This document shows positions 28,621 through 36,787 of a DNA stretch of 43,067 nt, piece by piece. The notes beneath the pieces were generated by a model. It was not told where the DNA came from. It made no database searches and worked only from the letters and a program-made list of their open reading frames with translations. The position numbers and the translations under genes were made by a program. The stretch is from Bacteroidaceae bacterium (lineage in GTDB: Bacteria > Bacteroidota > Bacteroidia > Bacteroidales > Bacteroidaceae): contig JAFVTL010000112.1 in the NCBI GenBank assembly GCA_017503235.1, positions 1-43,067 on the forward strand, written 5' to 3'. Position 1 is the first letter of the stretch. Each line of letters begins with the position of its first letter.

Positions 28621-29073
28621 ATCTACTTTAACTACCTGAATTTTATAACAAAAGCGAATCAAATAGCTACGAAATACCCCTGTCCCCCTCCACAAACGAC
28701 TGGGCAACGTCCATTCCCAATTGTCAACCGACAGGACTTTCCCCGACGGGCGGTACACTTCCCTGACGATTCCCACAACATCGGCCACCTGACAACGCTC
28801 GAAAGAAGCATACACTCCATCTCCTTGAATCAACAGATTGTCTCCCTCCCGACGGAGGATGCGATGCAACACATGACTTCCACGATAACGGAAAAGCACC
28901 ACATCCATCGGTTTCAGGTCTTTTGCCTCGCAAGGGCACAACAACACTTCATCGCGTTCGTTACGCAACAACGGGAACATGGAGTTTCCCTTCAAGCGGA
29001 AGCGTACCGGCCTTCCGGCGGCTATCTCCGCCTCTACTCCTGCAAAGAACAGGTTATTTGGAATGGTCTTCAT
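28609..29073 (-). CDS. S24/S26-type peptidase, Ser-His form
   Basis: 154 aa from ATG 29073, which overlaps the kinase gene by 20 bases; the ATG at 29115 would overlap it by 62 bases and put non-conserved residues first. The catalytic Ser31 is in the motif KGNSMFPLLR. The second motif is DVVLFRYRGSHVLHRIL, where His70 stands at the place usually held by Lys in bacterial signal peptidases, as in SipW-like and eukaryotic forms. QGDGV corresponds to the GDN motif. No clear membrane anchor is seen. As last gene of the PqqD/ABC operon it is a candidate leader or signal peptidase for the operon's substrate. Confidence 0.85.
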   Translation of the reverse strand: MKTIPNNLFFAGVEAEIAAGRPVRFRLKGNSMFPLLRNERDEVLLCPCEAKDLKPMDVVLFRYRGSHVLHRILRREGDNLLIQGDGVYASFERCQVADVVGIVREVYRPSGKVLSVDNWEWTLPSRLWRGTGVFRSYLIRFCYKIQVVKVDKRR

Positions 29074-29932
29074 CGGCAAACACAGTTTGGCAGGACAAAC
29101 GGGCGGCATCTCCATCCGGCAAGCAGGCCAAATGATAACAAGGAACTTTTGAAAGAATACCGTTCAGCGTTTGGCTCACCCCATCATACAAAGTTTCGTC
29201 GTAGGCAAACTCGGGAGCACACGAAGGATGGAGGGCTCCTACCGATTGAAGGACGGAGAGCTTGCGGATTTCATTGAAAGGAGCCTGCGTCAAGCGTACA
29301 CAGCCCTTCAGTTCGTAACGCTCCGCTTTGTAACAAGGCGTCTTTCCACTCCACGGACTTCCATACGCCCACACCTTTCCGTCTTCCACCCGTATCATGG
29401 GACTGTCATCGTTCAGCAACACCGCACCGGGGATATGCTCACGCCACAAGCGGGTGTGCGTACTCTTCCCCGTACCGCTTTCGCCCAAGAACAGCACCGC
29501 CTTGTCGTTATATATAATACAACTGCTATGTAAAGCCAAGGTATCTTTCCGACAGGTCATCAATCCATAGCCCACCCACAAAGCAAAGCGAAGGAGATAA
29601 GGCTCCATGTTGCCACACAAGCTGACCACATCGGTTCCTGTCTCTGTCCACAAATAGAGGCTTTCCCTGCCTTCGGGCGACAGGACAAGCAGATACCCCT
29701 GCTCCGTAGTGCCGAACGAGCCTTTCACATCTTCATACTCCAAGGTATATTGCACCTTCGCGAAGGAAGGAGCTGTTTCGCCCGTTACAAACTCAAAGTC
29801 CGCCGCTCCGTCTTTTTCCACCAAAAAAGGACGGAATCCCGGCAATTGGTCAATCCCTTCTTTCAACGTCTCTGCAAAAGCCAAGCGATGTCCGGCTATT
29901 TCATAAAATCTATTCACGTCGTTTTCAATCAA
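29054..29932 (-). CDS. HPr kinase/PEPCK-like kinase
   Basis: 292 aa, soluble. Walker A is GESGTGKST (about residues 150-158), preceded by ALHSSCI. The following LLNDDSP (Asp175/176) and AYGSPWSGKTPCY match the C-terminal domain of HPr kinase and PEPCK-type nucleotide folds. The N-terminal 130 residues are not like HPr kinase and may bind a substrate. In kinase-bearing lasso clusters such a protein phosphorylates a Ser of the peptide. Here it overlaps the ABC gene by eight bases and the peptidase gene by 20. The substrate is unknown. Confidence 0.85.
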   Translation of the reverse strand: MIENDVNRFYEIAGHRLAFAETLKEGIDQLPGFRPFLVEKDGAADFEFVTGETAPSFAKVQYTLEYEDVKGSFGTTEQGYLLVLSPEGRESLYLWTETGTDVVSLCGNMEPYLLRFALWVGYGLMTCRKDTLALHSSCIIYNDKAVLFLGESGTGKSTHTRLWREHIPGAVLLNDDSPMIRVEDGKVWAYGSPWSGKTPCYKAERYELKGCVRLTQAPFNEIRKLSVLQSVGALHPSCAPEFAYDETLYDGVSQTLNGILSKVPCYHLACLPDGDAARLSCQTVFADEDHSK

Positions 29933-31544
29933 TGGTTATTACTCGGTCACAATACGACAAGGAACTTTCCCTGTGCGCAATGGAAAGGATGGTGAGCCCC
30001 GGAAAATCCGTCCGCAACAAAGCCAGCATGTCGTTGATGTCTTTTTCCGTGTCGTTGTCAAGCGCAGAAGTGGCCTCATCCAGCAAGATGATTTCGGCTT
30101 GCTTGTACAAGGCACGGGCAATGCCGATGCGTTGGCGTTGGCCACCGGACAACCGGCCGCCATATTCTCCCAAAGCGGTATCGATACCTTCCGGAAGTGT
30201 CTGCACCCATTCGTACAGACAAACCTGTTTCAATATCTGCATTATCTTTTCCTTGTCTATATCCTTGCATCCCAAAGCGATGTTTTCGGCCAACGAACCC
30301 TGGAAGATGAACACATCCTGTTGCACATATCCGGTCTTCCGAAGCCAGGCGGGCTGCACCTCGGAGGTCAACGGCACCCCGTCAATCCGGATTTCCCCCT
30401 GTTGGGGAGTCAGGAAGCCTAACAGAAGATTGAACAACGTGGATTTGCCCACGCCGCTACATCCCCGGAAGCCGATGTATTCCCCCTTGCGGATGCAGCA
30501 ATTGAAATCATGCAACACTTCCCCACCCTCTCCGTAGCTATAAGTCAGGTTGCAGGTTTCCAGTGCTTTTTCAAATGCGAGCGGAGTCTCTTCCTCCGGC
30601 CGAGGGTCCGCATCCTTCAATCCGTCTTCCACAATCTGCAAGGCATTGGCATTGTTCTGTATGAGTGTCCATCCCGAAAGGATGCCCTTCAAGGCCGGCA
30701 ACAGACGGAAGGCAGCCACGGCAAAGATGCCGACCAACGCCTTCACATCTCCCGTACCCAAGACCGCCAGCAGGGTAAGCCCTACAATCACCGAAAGTTC
30801 GGAAAGGAAACTCGGCAACCGCCCGATTGTCTCCATCTTCATGCGGTTGGCCGTTATCTGCTCCAGCCCCTCCTTGAAGGAATCCTTCATGGCATAGAAG
30901 GCTTCATTCACTTCGAGTTCGGCAAATCCGCCGAAGGTTTCATTCACCACTCGCGTCTGCTTCCGGCGGGCATCCAGCTCCAACTTGCCGAATTCGCGTA
31001 CATGCTTGCGGATGGCAAACAGATAAATCAGCATGAAAGGCAGGAAGGAAACAAACAATATCAGGGCGGTAAACCAATCGTACACCAACAAGGCAATCAG
31101 CACCATCCCTATCAGCAAGCCGTCGCCGGCCATCCGAAGCAACGGTGCAAGAATGTTCAAGCTGAAGGCATAACAGATGAAGTTCACCTCATAGCCGAGG
31201 CGGTTGACGCCTTGTTCGCGGATGAACAGCAAGCCCCGGCGGTAATAGGCGGTGAAGAGCGAGAAGCTCAACCGCTTGTAGAGGTCGAGCAGATAGTGCT
31301 GCTGGAAACGGGAGAACAAGGTAATCAGCACACTTTTCAGTACAATCACCCCCACGGCCAACAAGCAGAACCCGATGGCGGCACGTTGCTGTTCCCCTCC
31401 TTCGAGCAAGAGATAAAGCACCGGAAGTAGTGCGGCCAACCCGATAAAGTCGAGCAAGGCCGACAAGAAGACGGCTCCTACCACCTTCGTGCCTTTCTTC
31501 CGTTCCTCGGGGAGCAACAAGCCCCAAATGCGTCCAATCATCAT
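29925..31544 (-). CDS. ABC exporter, fused membrane and ATPase domains
   Basis: 539 aa. An N-terminal transmembrane domain (about residues 20-300, five to six helices, e.g. VVGAVFLSALLDFIGLAALL) is fused to an ATPase. Walker A is GCSGVGKST (about 361-369), the signature is LSGGQ (465-469) and Walker B is IILLDE (485-490). No C39 peptidase domain is present, so leader cleavage would need another enzyme. Its start overlaps the stop of the nucleotidyltransferase gene (ATGA). Context suggests export of a small peptide rather than a lipid. Confidence 0.93.
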   Translation of the reverse strand: MMIGRIWGLLLPEERKKGTKVVGAVFLSALLDFIGLAALLPVLYLLLEGGEQQRAAIGFCLLAVGVIVLKSVLITLFSRFQQHYLLDLYKRLSFSLFTAYYRRGLLFIREQGVNRLGYEVNFICYAFSLNILAPLLRMAGDGLLIGMVLIALLVYDWFTALILFVSFLPFMLIYLFAIRKHVREFGKLELDARRKQTRVVNETFGGFAELEVNEAFYAMKDSFKEGLEQITANRMKMETIGRLPSFLSELSVIVGLTLLAVLGTGDVKALVGIFAVAAFRLLPALKGILSGWTLIQNNANALQIVEDGLKDADPRPEEETPLAFEKALETCNLTYSYGEGGEVLHDFNCCIRKGEYIGFRGCSGVGKSTLFNLLLGFLTPQQGEIRIDGVPLTSEVQPAWLRKTGYVQQDVFIFQGSLAENIALGCKDIDKEKIMQILKQVCLYEWVQTLPEGIDTALGEYGGRLSGGQRQRIGIARALYKQAEIILLDEATSALDNDTEKDINDMLALLRTDFPGLTILSIAHRESSLSYCDRVITID

Positions 31545-32659
31545 CCTCTCATCAATATCGTTTTAGGTTTACGGATATGGACTACTATCGACTCCCATAT
31601 TCTCCGCCACAAGGAGTGGTCAAATATCATGGCTTGCATCCGATGGATGTACAACAGGCGTTTGGTCTTGTAGCGCAGGATAGCGAACACGCCCTTCACC
31701 GGCACTCCTCCATGAGGCGGATAGAGCGGATGCATCATCTGTTCGTACACGATGCTTACCATCGGTTCGCCGCCCTTCACGGGAATATCCATATCCAGCA
31801 AGCGGTTGCACAGATGGGTCAGCGCACAGATGAAGTCCAACAGGCGTTCGTCGGTCACTTCCTTGGGCAGACACCAGCCGTATTTCTTCAGCAGGAAGGC
31901 CCAGTCGAGCAGATGGTGCAAGCGGATGCCGTTGCCAAAATGCTGGGCGGCATGGAAAGTCAGAAACAAGGCATTGAACTCCGGCGAAGGGATGTGGACC
32001 TGATAGATTCCTCCACACAGCTTCACTTCACGGGGGTTCAGCAACGTGTGGAGCAGCTCGTTCATCGGAGCGGCCAGCTTGTAGCGAAACACATCGAGGA
32101 AGGTCTTGTGATTCTCGACGGGGATGCCTTTATAATAGAAGTTGCTATGCTTGGGCGAATGGTCGGTCTCCACATCGATGCCCTGCTTCTTCATCAGTTC
32201 ATCGGCCAGCCGGTTGGCTTCCTGATCACTGATGATGCTCTTTACGGCCGACCAGGTGTAGATGTCAATGTCGCCTCCTTCGCGATGGGCAGGGACGGGA
32301 TAGTAAGTCGAAAGCCCCACGCCCTTCAGTTGCACCATGGCAATGTTGTTCTGGGCATAGAAGTCCTGCAAGTCGGCCACCGTGCCGCAATAGCGTTCAT
32401 ACTTCTCTTCGTAGCTCTGCACGGCCAGTCCCCAAGTCAGTTTCAAGGCTCTGGGCGGCACGCATCCGGCATCCTGAAGGGCGATGCCATCCCATGCCAA
32501 GGCCATCACTCCGTGGGTGGAGGCCAGTTTGTAGCATTGCTGCCAGTCCTCGTCCGTACACGATTTCCAGCACACCTCGGTTCCGGCGTTGCCATGCAAG
32601 GCTGCCTTCAGCAAGGCGAAGAGCATCTTTTCCGCCGTCGTCATCGGTAAGCTATTCAT
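31541..32659 (-). CDS. Nucleotidyltransferase family protein (PF14907 type)
   Basis: 372 aa. The motif LKGVGLSTYYPVPAHREGG (about residues 111-129) continuing DIDIYT is the nucleotidyltransferase core with the metal-binding Asp pair. VENHKTFLDVFRY and FHAAQHFGNGIRLHHLLDW follow, as in the PF14907 family found beside kinase-bearing lasso clusters. It may nucleotidylate a peptide or a phosphorylated residue, but no reaction can be assigned. It begins four bases after pqqD. Confidence 0.85.
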   Translation of the reverse strand: MNSLPMTTAEKMLFALLKAALHGNAGTEVCWKSCTDEDWQQCYKLASTHGVMALAWDGIALQDAGCVPPRALKLTWGLAVQSYEEKYERYCGTVADLQDFYAQNNIAMVQLKGVGLSTYYPVPAHREGGDIDIYTWSAVKSIISDQEANRLADELMKKQGIDVETDHSPKHSNFYYKGIPVENHKTFLDVFRYKLAAPMNELLHTLLNPREVKLCGGIYQVHIPSPEFNALFLTFHAAQHFGNGIRLHHLLDWAFLLKKYGWCLPKEVTDERLLDFICALTHLCNRLLDMDIPVKGGEPMVSIVYEQMMHPLYPPHGGVPVKGVFAILRYKTKRLLYIHRMQAMIFDHSLWRRIWESIVVHIRKPKTILMRG

Positions 32660-32663
32660 GCCG

Positions 32664-32933
32664 TCATTCGATGATGATGTTACACTTCTTCAGGGCTTCA
32701 ATCCAGGCGGAGGCATCTTGTCCGGCCTGTCCTTCACCGATGCCATACACATTGGTAAGGATGTTGGCGGCATCGTCCAGTTCAAAGTCCTTGCCGGAGA
32801 GGTTTTCCCACAACAGGCGTGCCGATGCATTGAGCGAAATGATTCGGGTCAAGTCGGTTTCCGATGCGCCCTGATTCACCACGATGGTTTCTCCCGCTAT
32901 TTCGCGTAGTTTGTAATTTGTACCGATTCTCAT
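32664..32933 (-). CDS. PqqD family (RRE-like) peptide-binding protein
   Basis: 89 aa. The sequence MRIGTNYKLREIAGETIVVN, then IISLNASARLLWENLSGKDF and a C-terminal helix WIEALKKCNIII, is the PqqD winged-helix pattern. PqqD and lasso B1 proteins bind precursor leader peptides and deliver them to modifying enzymes. As the first gene of the operon, directly behind a TATCTTTG -7 box, it marks the operon as a peptide-modification system. Confidence 0.9.
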   Translation of the reverse strand: MRIGTNYKLREIAGETIVVNQGASETDLTRIISLNASARLLWENLSGKDFELDDAANILTNVYGIGEGQAGQDASAWIEALKKCNIIIE

Positions 32934-32960
32934 TCTTTTATCTATTAATTATTCGTTTTG

Positions 32961-32968
32961 CAAAGATA
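32961..32968 (-). promoter_or_regulatory. -7 box for the pqqD operon
   Basis: TATCTTTG on the minus strand, 27 bases before the pqqD ATG, matches TAnnTTTG. The five genes behind it have gaps or overlaps of 4, -4, -8 and -20 bases, so they form one transcript distinct from the lipoprotein operon. Confidence 0.65.
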
Positions 32969-33039
32969 TAATCTTTTTGAAATTCGCCACAGCGTATAAG
33001 TAGTTTTTTTCCGTGTGGATGATGGCATGCTGATTAATT

Positions 33040-33540
33040 TTTACCACTGAGTACACGGAGTTCCACAGAGTTTTTTATTTTTCATCCGCAGATTACGCCG
33101 ATGACGCAGATTCTTTATTATAGAACTCAGAGACACGGAAACACAGAGTTTATTACTTGTTCACCACAGATTACACGGAATGTATTCACCAACCTGAAAG
33201 GTTGTACTTCTTTATTAGCCGGGGGCTTTCAAGCCTCCGGTGTCGACGATTCGCACGCACGGAACAGTCTGAAAGACTGAACATTCCCATTCACGAGGTT
33301 CAGCCTTTCAGGCTGATGGGAGGAGAAAGGTCCACCTCCATTCCACGGGTTTGAAAACCCGCGGCTATTCATAGTTCAGCCTTTCAGGCTGTGCAATCTG
33401 TGATGAATCATCCCATCCGCATGGCAGATTAAAAAATCCGCGTCATCAGCGAAATCTGCGGATGAAAAATTAAAAACTCTGTGGGACTCCGTGTACTCTG
33501 TGGTGGGTCATCCCATCCGCATGGCAAATTAAAAAATCAA
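33040..33540. repeat. Gene-free repeat cluster
   Basis: The 813 bases between pqqD and the lipoprotein gene hold no supported gene. They carry several repeat types: CACGGAGTTCCACAGAGTTT strings, CATCCGCAGATTACGC and its inverse GAAATCTGCGGATG, two copies of CATCCCATCCGCATGGCA, and small palindromes with a CTTTCA core: AACCTGAAAGGTT, GGGGGCTTTCAAGCCTCC, AGCCTTTCAGGCT (twice) and CGGGTTTGAAAACCCG. Confidence 0.8.
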
Positions 33541-33692
33541 CGCATTAAGCCATCCTGACACTTTTGACAGATGTTTTTACCTAGTTTAAATTGAAGGTGC
33601 TGACCAAATTCTGTAGCAGATACATTATTAAGCATCCTGCCTCTCCCTCGGGAAACTCCCCTATAAAACAAAATGGAAGAGAGAGGGGATGA

Positions 33693-33722
33693 TAAAAAAG
33701 GCTGCACCGAAGTGCAACCTTT
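33693..33722 (-). terminator. Intrinsic terminator after the fimbrillin-like gene
   Basis: On the minus strand AGGTTGCAC, TTCG loop, GTGCAGCCT and a T-run. It lies 25 bases past the lipoprotein stop and separates that operon from pqqD. Confidence 0.88.
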
Positions 33723-33746
33723 AGGAGATTATTTTAGGGGGATGGG

Positions 33747-34772
33747 TTATGCTGGTTCGTACCATTTATCTGGAGCGATTGCTGCACCTGTAGGACCATC
33801 CATAATGATGGCAGCACCATTGGTTACTTTTTCTTTGTAGGTATCGTAAGGTCCAAATTCGCGAACATAGTAATAGGTTTCATTAGATACCGAAAATTGA
33901 ATGAAATCACTATCAGCATCTGGTTCATAACTACTATCAACAGCAGCATAGATAGAAATACCATCAGTATTAGGATGTACCCAGCAAGGTTTGTAATAAT
34001 TACCAACAGCTACTTGATTCAACTCGATGCCACTGGATGTAATAGTACCTCCTGAATAAGCTATAAGGCCTCCTACGCCGACTTCACCTCCATCGGATAA
34101 TTTACCTTCATCTTCTTCCTCGTCATCCGATAAATTCTTGATAGTGAATTGGGCTACTTGTGGCACCATCATAATGTTTAGTGCCAATACATAGCCATCC
34201 TCTTCATTTCCTGAAATCTCGAAGGAACCATCCTCGCAAGTCATAATACATTCGCCTTTACCTTCTCCTACTGCATTCGACACAATCCTGAGAGTTTCCG
34301 GAACATTACCAAGTAGTGTCACATCCTGTTCCGGGATAGACGCTCTTGTTGCCGGTGTGGAGTCTCCGTTTTCGGGATATACTTCGCCAGAAGATAAATA
34401 GATGGCTTTCAGGTTACCATTATCTCCTAATTCAGTTTTTAGGTTTCCTATGAATTCGGACACTTTATAATCATATATTGCGTCAAATTCCTCACCATCG
34501 TATATATAATAGGAGGCTTGCCATTCTCTTGAATAACCTTCATAGTACAAATGAACAAAAGCACCAAAGTAATTGTTAAGCACTACTACCACCTCTTCAT
34601 CACCTTCCCAACCTTGGCGAGGAGCGCGAGTATCTTCGCCAAAGCCCGGCTTATCCATATTTACCACTACCTTAACGGCCTTCTTTTCGCTCACTTGGAT
34701 AGCATCCTCTTCCTGGCTGCATCCGGTAAAGGCAAGCACAAGGGCTGCCAATGCAAAAAATATCTTTTTCAT
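33747..34772 (-). CDS. Fimbrillin-like lipoprotein
   Basis: 341 aa from ATG 34772, chosen because MKKIFFALAALVLAFTGC is a typical lipoprotein signal with lipobox FTGC; the in-frame start 42 bases upstream would run into the 46-aa gene. After the Cys come EDTRAPRQGWEGDEEVVVVL, with the TRA...W..GD pattern seen in Bacteroidetes fimbrillin-like (Mfa-like) proteins, and many beta strands. An acidic patch, DDEEEDEG, is in the middle. It is likely outer-membrane anchored and surface exposed. It follows the 46-aa gene by 32 bases and is probably cotranscribed with it. Assignment to fimbrillins is by pattern and not certain. Confidence 0.75.
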   Translation of the reverse strand: MKKIFFALAALVLAFTGCSQEEDAIQVSEKKAVKVVVNMDKPGFGEDTRAPRQGWEGDEEVVVVLNNYFGAFVHLYYEGYSREWQASYYIYDGEEFDAIYDYKVSEFIGNLKTELGDNGNLKAIYLSSGEVYPENGDSTPATRASIPEQDVTLLGNVPETLRIVSNAVGEGKGECIMTCEDGSFEISGNEEDGYVLALNIMMVPQVAQFTIKNLSDDEEEDEGKLSDGGEVGVGGLIAYSGGTITSSGIELNQVAVGNYYKPCWVHPNTDGISIYAAVDSSYEPDADSDFIQFSVSNETYYYVREFGPYDTYKEKVTNGAAIIMDGPTGAAIAPDKWYEPA

Positions 34773-34804
34773 TTCTTCTTGTTTTAAGTTGTTAAACACT
34801 CGGA

Positions 34805-34945
34805 TTAGCCCCAATTTTGTTCTCCATCATCACCACCAAAAGGCGTGAATGCCGGTACACCGGATACGGCAAATCCCTTTTCCACTTCCACTTCGATGAC
34901 CTCTACCAGAGGCGCTTCGTAATTCAAAATTTCATTTCTGTTCAT
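34805..34945 (-). CDS. 46-aa peptide with YxxP leader-like N-terminus
   Basis: The frame from ATG 34945 to TAA encodes MNRNEILNYEAPLVEVIEVE, VEKGFAVSG, then a Gly/Asp/Phe-rich tail VPAFTPFGGDDGEQNWG. There is no signal peptide. NYEAPLVEV fits the Y-x-x-P-x-(hydrophobic) motif that lasso-type B1 (PqqD-like) proteins read in leader peptides. The change from a charged, helical first half to a small, aromatic and Gly-rich second half resembles leader plus core. Similar short YxxP proteins are common near Bacteroidetes fimbrillin-like genes. Role as a modified peptide is an inference. Confidence 0.7.
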   Translation of the reverse strand: MNRNEILNYEAPLVEVIEVEVEKGFAVSGVPAFTPFGGDDGEQNWG

Positions 34946-35040
34946 ACCTCAACTAATATTTATGTGTTAATAATCGATGTTACTTTCGGAGTATTCATCC
35001 GCTCAACTGCTGATGAAACCGATGGATATCCGTCGGGCTT

Positions 35041-36354
35041 TTACTTATAATTTACCTTTTGCTTGAATTGAGACTTCTGACGCATGTCGTAGCTTCCCCA
35101 ACTGCCACCCTGGTAGTTTTGCCACAACATCTGATGAGAGACAAAATATTCATCACCCTCCTTGACGATAACGTCAACATCCATGCTGCGGTGGTCGGTG
35201 CGGTTGAAGTTGTTGGGGTCGGTATAGACATGCCAGTCACTTTCCACTACAATGGCTTTCACGAACGAAGCACCAAACTTAGCCTTGGCTTGTGCGGTAG
35301 CCTGATTCTTAATCTCGGCCGATACGGCAGCTTCCTTAGGCATGTCCACCGGAGTCGAGCCTGAAGTTTGAACGACATTGAGCCAATCCTGATAATACTG
35401 TTGATACATCAACTTGTAGTCATCGTCCATATCCAAGTAAATGTCATCGTTCTTGCGGTTTGAAGTGAAGCGTTCGCGTTCAATATCGCTTTTCATCAGC
35501 CGGTATTGTTTGAAAAGAAGATTGAAAGCATCGGCGATGCGACCTTCGGTTTGCGCCTGTTTTGCTTCATTCATGGTTTGCTGCATCGCGCTACGGATTA
35601 CTTCATAAGAAGTGTTATCCATGAATGCACCGTATGCATCGTCACCATCAATGGTTTTCCAACGCTTCAAACGGGCTTTTTCCGACTCCAACAAGTTGAT
35701 TTGTGTGCCGTCATTGAGGAGAAGCTTGCGCATATCCGACATGCCGGTATATTCTTCCGTCCATCCCAATCGGGTCAATTTATAAGGCACCGTGTGTACA
35801 TTAGAGCTTAAAGCCAGAATTTCATAGGCGAGTCGTGCACGAATGTAGCATCTATAGCCTTCCACGTCATTGGGATGAGTGATGAAATAAGAGAAATAGG
35901 CTACCAACGGATATTCCGTAACATGCACCTGCTTCAACCCTCTGGTCGGTGATTGATAATCGAAGAATTCAAACAACCAATAGTGCTGGTCGTCATTAGG
36001 CAAGTTGCCCAATTCAATCCATTTGTCGTAATACTCCTTCACTTTCGGATTGTTGATGTCGTAGAGAGGTGCATTGACGGGGTCGTCCACCGGCTGATAG
36101 ATAAATGTCTCGGGCTTGAGCTGGAGAGTACCTCCCTGCTGGTCAGCGGCCTCTGGCTGAACATTGCTCTCTGTTGTAGTGTTATTGGCAGCCTCCTCCG
36201 ACTCGTTTTCACTTCCAACGGTTATTTCCACATTCAATGCCTTCTTGGCTTTCTTAAGCAATCCGCGCAATTGAGCTGAAGCAGTAGTCTGTACTCCGAA
36301 CATAACGGCTATAGCCATTATCATTCTTAATGCTAAATTCTTTTTCATTTTCAC
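35041..36354 (-). CDS. Secreted protein of unknown function, 437 aa
   Basis: A signal peptide is evident (MKMKKNLALRMIMAIAVMFG, cleavage near TASAQ). A low-complexity Asn/Glu/Thr-rich linker (SENESEEAANNTTTESNVQP) follows. The rest is mostly helical with many Tyr and Trp, for example YYDKWIELGNLPNDDQHYW and RLAYEILALSSNVHTVPYKL, and ends in a Tyr/Gln/Trp-rich strand region. I do not recognise a named family. A promoter with direct repeats (36458-36525) precedes it, and the 46-aa gene follows after 95 bases without an evident promoter, so the two are likely on one transcript. Confidence 0.85.
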   Translation of the reverse strand: MKMKKNLALRMIMAIAVMFGVQTTASAQLRGLLKKAKKALNVEITVGSENESEEAANNTTTESNVQPEAADQQGGTLQLKPETFIYQPVDDPVNAPLYDINNPKVKEYYDKWIELGNLPNDDQHYWLFEFFDYQSPTRGLKQVHVTEYPLVAYFSYFITHPNDVEGYRCYIRARLAYEILALSSNVHTVPYKLTRLGWTEEYTGMSDMRKLLLNDGTQINLLESEKARLKRWKTIDGDDAYGAFMDNTSYEVIRSAMQQTMNEAKQAQTEGRIADAFNLLFKQYRLMKSDIERERFTSNRKNDDIYLDMDDDYKLMYQQYYQDWLNVVQTSGSTPVDMPKEAAVSAEIKNQATAQAKAKFGASFVKAIVVESDWHVYTDPNNFNRTDHRSMDVDVIVKEGDEYFVSHQMLWQNYQGGSWGSYDMRQKSQFKQKVNYK

Positions 36355-36457
36355 TTTCCTTTTAATATATTATGGTAATCTATTATTATCTTACGAAAGA
36401 CGGGGACAAAACCCATCCGCTTTTACGCACGTCAATCTTTTCTCGTTTTGTTCACAA

Positions 36458-36525
36458 CAAAGGTACGGGGGAAGGACACAAAGTGACCATGCAAAATCGA
36501 GCCAAAATCATGCAGAATGAGGCAA
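36458..36525 (-). promoter_or_regulatory. Promoter with paired 17-bp direct repeats, 437-aa gene
   Basis: A TACCTTTG -7 box (36465-36458) is preceded, 22 bases upstream, by two direct repeats on the minus strand: TGGCTCGATTTTGCATG (36504-36488) and TTGCCTCATTCTGCATG (36525-36509), exactly 21 bp apart. The same layout occurs at 37017-37083. Confidence 0.8.
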
Positions 36526-36640
36526 ATTCCAGCTATGGTCGGTGTTTTCGTCAAGCGTAGTGGGTGTTTCCGTCAGTCGCGTCGGAAGAATCAGCAGCTA
36601 TTTCCTGCCCGACCAGCGCAGGCCTCTCCTGCTTGGAGGA

Positions 36641-36707
36641 ACGGCCGTTCTTGGTCGGAGGAACGGCCGCACCTGGTCGGAGGAGCGGCCGCACCTGGTA
36701 ACCAGGA
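36641..36707. repeat. 22-bp GC-rich tandem repeat, three units
   Basis: Units start ACGGCCGTTC, ACGGCCGCAC and GCGGCCGCAC and each carries a TTGGTCGGAGGA or CTGGT..CAGGA tail. The composition is much richer in G+C than the surroundings. An open frame across it (36517-36786, plus) looks fortuitous. Confidence 0.85.
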
Positions 36708-36731
36708 AAGGCCTGCGCCGGTAGCCAAAAA

Positions 36732-36760
36732 AGGCTTGCACCAGTTACCCAGGCAAGCCT
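36732..36760 (-). terminator. Intrinsic terminator for the 69-aa gene
   Basis: On the minus strand AGGCTTGC pairs with GCAAGCCT around a 13-base loop and is followed by six T residues (36732-36727). It lies 28 bases past the stop at 36788. Confidence 0.85.
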
Positions 36761-36787
36761 TTCCTCATAAGATTAAAACAATATAGA

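Noticed and set aside
31577-32650. Plus-strand 357-codon open frame opposite the nucleotidyltransferase gene
   Set aside because: Mirror frame of a gene with clear motifs; no start context or known domains.
28609-32933. Complete lasso peptide cluster
   Set aside because: No asparagine-synthetase-like cyclase and no B2 transglutaminase-like protease are present in the window, so only the accessory set matches.
33040-33540. CRISPR array
   Set aside because: Repeats here are of mixed types, unequal spacing and palindromic; no repeat-spacer regularity and no cas genes.
33537-33661. Minus-strand frames that look like a transposase end (MYLLQNLVSTFNLN then stop)
   Set aside because: Only about 25 codons, no partner domain or terminal repeat visible; could be an IS scar but I cannot support it.
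36517-36786. Plus-strand 89-codon open frame
   Set aside because: It runs through the GC-rich tandem repeat and the 69-aa gene's terminator, has no promoter, and its composition is repeat-driven.
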